DNA of 10,442 nt from JAFCBV01 sp965370715 (GTDB taxonomy: Archaea; EX4484-52; B79-G9). The notes under the pieces are model-generated. The model had not been told where the DNA came from. It ran no database searches and saw only the letters and a program-made list of their open reading frames with translations. Shown one piece after another: positions 1-4,455 of the stretch (position 1 is its first letter; every line of letters starts with the position of its first letter). The stretch is from assembly GCA_965370715.1 (NCBI GenBank), contig CBDUVQ010000033.1, positions 1 through 10,442 on the forward strand, given 5' to 3'. A program made the translations under genes and the position numbers.

Positions 1-2
1 AA

Positions 3-809
3 ACAAAAATTAATTGGAAAGATAATAATCTAGGAGAAAAAATAACATTATGTAACCTTAAAGAAAATTCAGAAGATTTGGTCGCACTAAGGTATTGGTT
101 AGGATATGGAAGTGGAGATTGGAGAACAAAATCATATTCTAAACTTATGAACTATTGTATTGAAAAAGGATTATCCCTTAAAGAAGTATTAATCAACGAC
201 GACTTATGTAAGGCATTAAAGCTAAATGCTTTAAGAAAAAGATGGGATTTATTACAAAATGAATTGAAAAAAATTCAAGATTTGTCAAATAAAGATCTTA
301 TTGAAACACTATTCCCTAAAGAAGGAGACACTTTAGCAATTGCCAATATGCTAGAAAAGGTTATGGAAGATAAAGATATCGAAGAAATATCTTTACAAAA
401 ACTCCTAGTAGATTTTGTTTTATCAAATCCTGAAGAAAAAATTACTGATAATCGAATTAAAATTATGACGTATCATGGTGCAAAAGGACTTACAAGTCAC
501 ACAGTAATTGTTGTTGGATTGGTTAATGGATTATTACCAAAAAAACCAGTACCTGCTTCTGAACATGAACGAAGAGTTCTTGAAGAAGATAGAAGATTAA
601 TGTATGTTTCATTAACTAGAGCCAAAAAACGATTAATTCTATCTTCGTTTAGAAAAGTTAGTACTGCTGAAAATTCACAATTAAAACTAGGATTAATTGG
701 ATTATCTCAATGGCTCATAACTCAAGCAAGTTCCTTTTTTAATGAACTGGGAGAAAATAAACCCGATACTATTGATGGTGACACCTGGCTGAGAAAATCT
801 AATCTTTAA
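3..809 (+). CDS. UvrD/PcrA-type SF1 DNA helicase, C-terminal part (5' end outside window)
   Basis: The reading frame is open from nucleotide 3, so the gene starts before the window; 268 residues are visible. The internal TTG at 78 is not the start, because codons before it read as normal protein (ITLCNLKENSEDLVALRYWLG), which fits the UvrD C-terminal domain. Two superfamily-1 motifs are clear. Motif V is IKIMTYHGAKGL (nt 459-494), where the usual KGLE is KGLT. Motif VI is EEDRRLMYVSLTRAKKRL (nt 582-635), containing the arginine that contacts ATP. The Walker A and B motifs would lie upstream, outside the window. Family members are ATP-driven 3'-5' DNA translocases used in repair, and are often found in defence or mobile modules. 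Codons are very AT-rich (AAA, ATT, TTA), unlike the genes after 4200, which suggests acquired DNA. UvrD, Rep or a RecB-like helicase cannot be told apart from this part. Confidence 0.88.
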   Translation, partial: TKINWKDNNLGEKITLCNLKENSEDLVALRYWLGYGSGDWRTKSYSKLMNYCIEKGLSLKEVLINDDLCKALKLNALRKRWDLLQNELKKIQDLSNKDLIETLFPKEGDTLAIANMLEKVMEDKDIEEISLQKLLVDFVLSNPEEKITDNRIKIMTYHGAKGLTSHTVIVVGLVNGLLPKKPVPASEHERRVLEEDRRLMYVSLTRAKKRLILSSFRKVSTAENSQLKLGLIGLSQWLITQASSFFNELGENKPDTIDGDTWLRKSNL

Positions 810-1090
810 CGTATTTTATTGTGGTGTGCATTATACTTTGCCCTTGATATGCCACATTCGCTCTTTCTTATCGGACTAAAATCCCCCTGTGCTACGTACA
901 TATAGACTCCCTTCGGTCGAATTTATCTAAACTTAAACTAAACTCTTCGGTTTCCCTTCGGAACGTTGCACTAAACATCGGTCTTGCAGACGCAACTAAC
1001 AAGCGTTTAAAGGATTCCTGAATCTTGCAGATTCTTCCACCCAAATTTTTCCAGCTCACTTTCGTGAGGGAAAAACTTCTTTAAACGCGA
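810..1090. other. Intergenic region rich in small hairpins
   Basis: This 281-base stretch shows no convincing gene. It carries a series of short perfect palindromes: GAC/GTC (905-907 with 916-918), AAAC/GTTT (940-943 with 950-953), TTCC/GGAA (952-955 with 960-963), GTC/GAC around TTGCA (981-991), and then the larger junction described separately. The first three loops contain CTTCGG-type sequence, which forms very stable UUCG-like turns in RNA. The second and third hairpins share two bases, so they cannot both form fully. The region could be an untranslated leader of the following gene, a decayed palindromic repeat element, or a non-coding RNA. Confidence 0.5.
1003..1088 (+). promoter_or_regulatory. 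Predicted three-way-junction RNA leader ending 2 nt before the 1091 start
   Basis: GCGTTTAAAG (1003-1012) is exactly complementary to CTTTAAACGC (1079-1088), with a further G-U and A-T pair inside. This outer stem encloses two hairpins. One is GAATC/GATTC (1020-1024 with 1030-1034) around TTGCA. The other is TTTTTCC (1046-1052) plus CTCAC (1055-1059), pairing with GTGAG (1064-1068) plus GGAAAAA (1069-1075), with a 2-nt AG bulge. The outer stem ends 2 nt before the ATG at 1091, so folding could control access to the start. No ribosome-binding site is visible in front of that ATG. The structure was derived by eye; a DNA-level role is equally possible. Confidence 0.4.
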
Positions 1091-1636
1091 ATGTTATCAT
1101 CAACAAACTCCAACCCCCATAAAAAATATATAAACCCAGACAATCTCCTTTTAAGTATGAAATATGCAGACCTTGAAGACTCATATGAAGTTGAACTTCT
1201 CGAAAAAGTGTTTGGAACTTCTAAACTGCAAGTAAAACTTAATGAGGCTTCTTTTCATAAGGGCAATAGAAAACTGGCCAGAGATTGTACATTTCAGGAA
1301 TCCATGTACCAGAGTCCTTTGGGTGTTGCTTTTGCTTTGACATTAGCCAAAATTCCGGAAAAAATATCTGACCCAAAAGAACAAGAGATTTTTAAAAAGA
1401 CTATGGGTAGTATGGTGTTATCAATACATGCACTTATTGAAGAACACGAGAAAAAGCGAGTTTTACGAAGTAAAAAAGTTATTAAAGAAATAAAAATTCA
1501 TGTTTTAGTTAGTAAAGATTTCTTTGAAAACATTCATGACAAAGGGCTTAAACACTGTTTTGAATCATTTAAATCAGAATTAGAATCTGAAAGCGGATTA
1601 AATACCAGCTTTATTTTCGAAGAAAGTAAAGAATAA
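1091..1636 (+). CDS. Unrecognised 181-aa protein
   Basis: I do not recognise this family. The protein is soluble and charged, with no signal peptide or membrane segment. The middle (about residues 70-125) looks helical and includes the polar helix IEEHEKKRVLRSKKV. The C-terminal part (about 133-180) reads as strand, helix, strand (IKIHVLVSKDFF, then a helix, then LNTSFIFEE), suggesting a small alpha/beta domain. ATG at 1091 is the first start after the upstream stops; it has no Shine-Dalgarno sequence and no TATA box at the normal distance, but it abuts a predicted structured leader. Codon use is AT-rich like the upstream helicase fragment, so the two may belong to one acquired segment. They are separated by 281 nt, so they are unlikely to be translationally coupled. 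Function unknown. Confidence 0.7.
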   Translation: MLSSTNSNPHKKYINPDNLLLSMKYADLEDSYEVELLEKVFGTSKLQVKLNEASFHKGNRKLARDCTFQESMYQSPLGVAFALTLAKIPEKISDPKEQEIFKKTMGSMVLSIHALIEEHEKKRVLRSKKVIKEIKIHVLVSKDFFENIHDKGLKHCFESFKSELESESGLNTSFIFEESKE

Positions 1637-1648
1637 TTTTTCTTATTT
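1637..1648 (+). terminator. T-rich archaeal-type terminator after the 181-aa gene
   Basis: A run of five T followed by CTTATTT begins right after the TAA of the 181-aa gene. Archaeal RNA polymerase can stop on such T-runs without a hairpin. A weak inverted repeat TGAAAC (1657-1662) / GTTTCA (1693-1698) follows. Confidence 0.35.
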
Positions 1649-1718
1649 ACAGCCGTTGAAACTTCGCCCTTTTGGGGTTGGGTCTCATAGAGGTTTCATA
1701 ATAATAAATCCATGCGCC

Positions 1719-1727
1719 TATTTAAAT
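1719..1727 (+). promoter_or_regulatory. TATA-like box for the 49-aa gene
   Basis: TATTTAAAT is centred about 33 nt before the ATG at 1756. With the usual archaeal TATA-to-start-site distance of about 26 nt, this predicts a nearly leaderless mRNA, in keeping with the lack of a Shine-Dalgarno sequence. Confidence 0.5.
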
Positions 1728-1755
1728 CTTATTTACAATATAATACTGTGATCTT

Positions 1756-1905
1756 ATGGCAAAGCCAATCAGGGCAACACCGACATTAAGGGGAAAGGAA
1801 GCAGCTGAATTCCTCAGGAAAATGCGGATGAGAGAGCAAGCCCCGATAAGTAAGAAAACAGTTGAGTTAGTAAAGGAACTAAAGGAATTCAAGCTTTATG
1901 TGTGA
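1756..1905 (+). CDS. Small 49-aa archaeal protein, possible antitoxin-like partner
   Basis: The frame reads MAKPIRATPTLRGKEAAEFL and continues through a basic helical segment to EFKLYV, 49 residues in all. From memory, short archaeal proteins with the signature ATPTL-x-G-x-x-A-x-x-F are common and often sit near toxin-like genes; I could not verify this here. The predicted protein has a short N-terminal strand-like segment and two helices, a size and shape that would suit an antitoxin. It has its own TATA-like box, and the mRNA would be almost leaderless. Its 3' end overlaps the 3' end of the convergent GNAT gene by 10 bp (1896-1905). A same-strand order is usual for TA pairs, so the convergent layout argues against a classical TA operon. 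The coding call rests on the coherent composition, the promoter spacing and the family resemblance. Confidence 0.6.
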   Translation: MAKPIRATPTLRGKEAAEFLRKMRMREQAPISKKTVELVKELKEFKLYV

Positions 1906-2456
1906 TTGGAAGTCCTTATATATTCTGTAATCTCCGCAATCATGTCGTAATACATCGGAATAGTGCCTTTTTCTCGTGCTTTTAGTATCTCAAAGCCCAC
2001 TCTTTTGTAAAAGTGGATAGCATCCCTTTTTGCATCTGTTGAAATAAATCGGCATCCGAGGTCCTTGTTCAAAATAAGCAGTTTCAGCATGGCGAACTTT
2101 ATAATGTATGTTCCTATGTCTTTTCTGGTATACTCTTTATGCACGCAGATACGGCCGATTTTCATAGCCGGCAGTGTCTTGTAACGTATGCCTTTGTCAT
2201 GGAAGTATTCACCAAGTCCGGTGCCATGAATGCCTATTGCATCTGTAAGAATGGAGATGTAAGCGACAAGTTCGTTTTTCGGCTCATAGAACCAAAGATA
2301 CGTATTTGATATGGCCAATTCCTGATTTCGTAAAGCGTCTTCCACAAGGAACTTTTTGAGTTCAATATTGTCTGTTTTGAAGTTTTTAAGAATGGCTTTG
2401 TGTTTTTCAGACAGTTTCTCAACTTTCAACTTGTCTTGCGAAATCTTCTCCTCCAT
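1896..2456 (-). CDS. GNAT-family N-acetyltransferase
   Basis: This 186-aa protein transfers an acetyl group from acetyl-CoA to an amine; its substrate is unknown. The core GNAT motif is visible: the strand MKIGRICVHKEY (98-109) leads into R111-K-D-I-G115-T116, a divergent form of the pyrophosphate-binding RxxGxG/A loop, and then a helix (117-130). Motif B is DAKRDAIHFYKRVGFEIL (141-158), in which Y150 is at the place of the usual catalytic tyrosine. The layout resembles the TacT/AtaT-like branch, whose toxins acetylate aminoacyl-tRNA, but that specificity is only an inference. ATG at 2456 was chosen because a TATA-like box (GCTTATAAAC on this strand) lies about 36 nt upstream. The gene runs tail-to-tail into the 49-aa gene and shares a TATA-like region with a possible RNA on the other strand. 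Confidence 0.88.
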   Translation of the reverse strand: MEEKISQDKLKVEKLSEKHKAILKNFKTDNIELKKFLVEDALRNQELAISNTYLWFYEPKNELVAYISILTDAIGIHGTGLGEYFHDKGIRYKTLPAMKIGRICVHKEYTRKDIGTYIIKFAMLKLLILNKDLGCRFISTDAKRDAIHFYKRVGFEILKAREKGTIPMYYDMIAEITEYIRTSNHT

Positions 2457-2488
2457 CGTAAAACCAGTTAGATGTTTGTCAGAAGAAG

Positions 2489-2498
2489 TTTATAAGCT
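2489..2498. promoter_or_regulatory. TATA-like box readable in both directions
   Basis: GTTTATAAGC is nearly symmetric, reading GCTTATAAAC on the - strand. On the - strand it is correctly spaced for the GNAT start at 2456. On the + strand it would start a transcript near 2518, at the left edge of the structured region. Archaeal promoters can fire both ways from one TATA box, but the orientation also depends on the BRE, which is not clear here. Confidence 0.4.
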
Positions 2499-2517
2499 CA
2501 AAAACGAACGGACACAC

Positions 2518-2692
2518 CCTTATTGAATTCATGTGCCCTCGGCGATATTATCTTCAATAGAAATAGTTTAGAAAAACAAACATGGAAACTTGGGCTCGGA
2601 CAGGATGGAAACCATTTAACTAAACTATACGGAAGTGCTCCGCGAACATAGTTTTACCCCATCCGAGACTTATTCCTCGATGACTTTTTTTT
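2518..2692 (+). ncRNA. Candidate structured RNA between the GNAT and regulator genes
   Basis: No gene is seen here, but the base composition is higher in G/C than the AT-rich sequence on either side, and nested pairing is strong. CTCGGA (2595-2600) pairs with TCCGAG (2662-2667). Inside lie ATGG/CCAT (2605-2608 with 2612-2615, loop AAA), AAACTAT/ATAGTTT (2622-2628 with 2648-2654) and CGGA/TCCG (2630-2633 with 2639-2642, loop AGTGC). GCCC (2535-2538) can pair with GGGC (2592-2595), though this shares one base with the outer stem. A TATA-like box at 2489 and eight T at 2685-2692 would define a roughly 175-nt transcript. GGATGG (2603-2608) can alternatively pair with CCATCC (2659-2664), which breaks the outer stem, so two folds compete. 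I could not match it to tRNA, SRP RNA, RNase P RNA or box C/D RNA. Confidence 0.35.
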
Positions 2693-2773
2693 CGAAGGGT
2701 CAGTATGAAACCTCATCCCCGTTCATGCCAAGTTTCGCCTTTGCATGTAGGTCCTCATCGAACTATACTAGGT

Positions 2774-2863
2774 ATGCATAGAATATATACTTTTCCCTGA
2801 ATTTACAACAGAAAAATGCATCAAAATAATAAATATATTAAGTTTATTGTATACATTATGCAT
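2774..2863. promoter_or_regulatory. Three ATGCAT palindromes with exact 42-bp spacing upstream of the regulator
   Basis: ATGCAT occurs at 2774-2779, 2816-2821 and 2858-2863. Both intervals are exactly 42 bp, which is four turns of B-DNA. The third copy falls at the predicted transcription start, the second just upstream of the TATA box, and the first about 85 bp upstream. Lrp-type proteins commonly bind such same-face sites cooperatively and control their own genes, so autoregulation is the natural reading. Confidence 0.5.
2831..2840 (+). promoter_or_regulatory. TATA-like box of the Lrp-like regulator gene
   Basis: AAATATATTA centred near 2835 predicts a transcript start near 2861. That is about 10 nt before the ATG of a 15-codon upstream frame (2871-2918) and 50 nt before the regulator start. 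Confidence 0.45.
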
Positions 2864-2910
2864 TAATAGCATGGTTGATAAGAAAAAATTATTCGCAGGA
2901 AGGTGGCTTA

Positions 2911-3411
2911 ATGCTTAAGAAGCGCGAAAAAAAGGTTTTAATTGAGCTTTTAGAGAATGGCAGAAAACCGGACAAACATATAGCAAAAGACATAGGAACT
3001 ACCCAGACAACAGTCACAAGAATACGCCAGAAGCTTGAGCGCGAGGAATATGTTGAAAACTACCGCGCAAGGGCGAATTTGAAGAAGGCAGGACTTTCGA
3101 TAATAGTCACCACTATTTTTGAGTGGACGGATTTTTCAAAAAAAGATGTTCGTGAGCTTGCAAAAAAGTACATTTTGAAGCATCCGTCTGTGGTTTTCTT
3201 TGCACGCGGAAAAGGCATGAGCGGCAAGACAACTATTATTATAACAGCGCATCAAAATTTTCAGGAGTATGATATATTTGTGGATGGGATTCGCGAAAAA
3301 TGGGACACCTATATACGCAACTTTGACTGTTTCATGACCTCTGTTGACACTATATACAAGCGTTTTTGCACCAAGGATGCAGTGATACACCGTTTGAAAG
3401 AAGCCGAGTAG
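2911..3411 (+). CDS. Lrp/AsnC-like transcriptional regulator
   Basis: The protein has 166 residues, close to the family's usual length. Residues 1-50 form a winged helix-turn-helix, with DKHIAKDIGTTQTTVTRIRQ (21-40) as the turn and recognition helix. Residues about 60-155 read as an alpha/beta domain like the RAM ligand-binding domain: strand AGLSIIVTTIF, helix, strand VVFFARGKG, strand TTIIITAH, helix, strand FDCFMTSV. Lrp proteins form dimers and octamers and often sense amino acids; the ligand here is unknown. ATG at 2911 was chosen because AGGTGG (2901-2906) precedes it and the fold begins directly there. A TTG at 2875 in the same frame would only add an unstructured 12-residue extension. 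An upstream 15-codon frame overlaps the start. Three phased ATGCAT sites lie in the promoter. Target genes cannot be read from the sequence. Confidence 0.85.
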   Translation: MLKKREKKVLIELLENGRKPDKHIAKDIGTTQTTVTRIRQKLEREEYVENYRARANLKKAGLSIIVTTIFEWTDFSKKDVRELAKKYILKHPSVVFFARGKGMSGKTTIIITAHQNFQEYDIFVDGIREKWDTYIRNFDCFMTSVDTIYKRFCTKDAVIHRLKEAE

Positions 3412-3446
3412 TGTAAACTATCAATATGTGCTATGACACAATACCC

Positions 3447-3468
3447 TTATATTGAGATATCGAGATAT
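3447..3468 (+). repeat. 22-bp element, copy 1: TTATAT plus two YGAGATAT units
   Basis: TTATAT is followed by TGAGATAT and CGAGATAT. The same 22-bp layout, with only two differences (both C/T), occurs on the - strand at 9075-9096. This copy lies 36 bp after the regulator stop and 44 bp from the acdB stop, between convergent genes. It is also a partial palindrome: TTATAT, three bases, GATATC, three bases, ATATAA. Confidence 0.55.
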
Positions 3469-3511
3469 AAGTACAAAAACCGAAAGGTATCGTTTCTGCT
3501 AAGAGTAAATC

Positions 3512-4156
3512 CTAAGAAAAAACAATCCGCGCATCAGCAGCAATCGCGCCCTGCTTGTTCACAATAAGAGGGTTTATATCAAGCTCACTTATGTCCTCTT
3601 TTTCAACCATTTTTGATACAGAAAGAAGTGTTTTTACAAGTGCCTTGAAGTTGACAGGATCGCTGCCGCGAAAGCCCTTTAGAAGAGGCAAAGCCTTAAG
3701 GTCGCGCACCATTGCAATAGCATCTCCCTCAGCAACAGGGATTATCCGAAAAGTTGTGTCACGAAGAACCTCTGCGAACACACCGCCTGAGCCAAGCATC
3801 AAAGTGTGCCCAAAAAGAGAGTCAATGGATGAGCCGACTATCAGTTCCACACCAAATGCCTGCTTCTCTACAAGAACCCCGTCAATTTTGGCATCAGGCT
3901 TGTATTTTTTTGCACTTGAAATTATTTCTGCATACTTGTGCTGCAGGTCAGGCAAGGACCATACATGCGTTGCAATAGCCCCTGCATCTGTTTTGTGGAG
4001 CAGGTCGCTTGACATGACTTTGAGTACCACAGGATATTCTATCTTCTCTGCAAAATCCACTGCATCAGTCACGCTTTGGACAAGCTTTGACTTTGGAAAA
4101 CTTATGTTGTATTTTTTTAGAAGGCTATGGGATTCTATTTCAGTCAAACGTTCCAT
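3512..4156 (-). CDS. acdB: ADP-forming acetyl/acyl-CoA synthetase, beta subunit (ATP-grasp)
   Basis: ADP-forming acyl-CoA synthetase turns acyl-CoA, ADP and phosphate into acid, CoA and ATP, an archaeal way to make ATP from peptide or sugar fermentation. The 214-aa length is close to that of separate beta subunits. ATP-grasp signatures are present: YPVVLKVMSSDLLHKTDAGA (41-60), with K46 and H54; the beta subunit is known to carry a second phospho-histidine, and H54 is the likely candidate. GVLVEKQAFGVELIVGSS (93-110) has E97 and E104, LMLGSGGVFAEVLRDTTFRI (119-138) is the glycine-rich segment, and ELDINPLIV (191-199) supplies metal-binding residues. The alpha subunit, which binds CoA and carries the main phospho-histidine, is not in the window, so it must be encoded elsewhere. 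ATG at 4156 follows a TATA-like box at 4179-4188. The gene is divergent from the small sulfur-carrier gene. Confidence 0.9.
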   Translation of the reverse strand: MERLTEIESHSLLKKYNISFPKSKLVQSVTDAVDFAEKIEYPVVLKVMSSDLLHKTDAGAIATHVWSLPDLQHKYAEIISSAKKYKPDAKIDGVLVEKQAFGVELIVGSSIDSLFGHTLMLGSGGVFAEVLRDTTFRIIPVAEGDAIAMVRDLKALPLLKGFRGSDPVNFKALVKTLLSVSKMVEKEDISELDINPLIVNKQGAIAADARIVFS

Positions 4157-4178
4157 GCAATTTTAATGTTTTCGTTTG

Positions 4179-4188
4179 CATATATACT
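4179..4188 (-). promoter_or_regulatory. TATA-like box for acdB in the divergent 44-bp gap
   Basis: On the - strand the box reads AGTATATATGC and is centred about 27 nt before the acdB ATG, predicting an almost leaderless mRNA. It is too close to 4201 to serve the + gene, whose promoter may be the weaker TTTTAATG near 4161. Confidence 0.5.
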
Positions 4189-4200
4189 TTCAGTGGTCAA

Positions 4201-4401
4201 ATGAAAATAAGAGTGCATTACGAAGGCGAGGAATATACTGTTGAGGCAAAGACCAATAGCAGGATTCTTGACCTGCTAAACAATATGGGCGTGAACCCGG
4301 AAACAGTTGTTGTCTCTAAGAATGATTCGTTTGTTCCGGAGACAGAAACCGTAACCACAAGCGATAAGATAGATGTTTTTCGCGTTATTTCCGGCGGATG
4401 A
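4201..4401 (+). CDS. Ubiquitin-like sulfur carrier ending in GG (SAMP/ThiS/MoaD family)
   Basis: The 66-residue protein starts MKIRVHYEGEEYTVEAK and ends FRVISGG. The pattern of two N-terminal strands, a helix (SRILDLLNNMG, 19-29), the strand TVVVSKNDSFV and a terminal GG is that of the beta-grasp ThiS/MoaD/SAMP family. The GG tail is activated by an E1-like enzyme and can carry sulfur for tRNA thiolation, molybdopterin or thiamine, or be attached to lysines of target proteins as in haloarchaeal samp-ylation. The sequence alone does not separate these roles, and no E1, MoaE or ThiF gene is present nearby. ATG at 4201 is chosen because the in-frame codons before it run through the antisense of acdB and give no beta-grasp sequence. 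The next gene has its own promoter, so this gene is probably monocistronic. Confidence 0.85.
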   Translation: MKIRVHYEGEEYTVEAKTNSRILDLLNNMGVNPETVVVSKNDSFVPETETVTTSDKIDVFRVISGG

Positions 4402-4413
4402 CGAATGGCAAAC

Positions 4414-4422
4414 CTTTAAAAG
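4414..4422 (+). promoter_or_regulatory. TATA-like box for the surface-protein operon
   Basis: CTTTAAAAG lies 13 nt after the sulfur-carrier stop. It predicts a start site near 4444, giving a 3-nt leader to the GTG at 4447 or a 12-nt leader to the ATG at 4456. Confidence 0.45.
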
Positions 4423-4455
4423 CCTTTCTGTTCTAATCACACAATAGTGACAACT

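Noticed and set aside
1690..2714. 11-bp inverted repeat GAGGTTTCATA (1690-1700) / TATGAAACCTC (2704-2714) that could bracket the GNAT region as a mobile element
   Set aside because: Many 11-bp matches between distant sites are expected by chance in 10 kb, and there is no transposase or target-site duplication.
2700..2765. Box C/D guide RNA on the - strand, with GATGA-like boxes and one CTGA
   Set aside because: The C boxes do not match RTGATGA and the second D box is missing.
2875..2910. TTG 2875 as start of the regulator
   Set aside because: It adds an unstructured extension, whereas ATG 2911 has a ribosome-binding site and begins the winged helix directly.
3555..4166. 203-codon frame antisense to acdB
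   Set aside because: Its sequence is the mirror of a clear ATP-grasp protein and shows no family signature of its own.
4087..4200. Longer start for the GG-tailed carrier
   Set aside because: The added codons lie over the start of the divergent acdB gene and give no beta-grasp sequence; ATG 4201 gives the normal family length.
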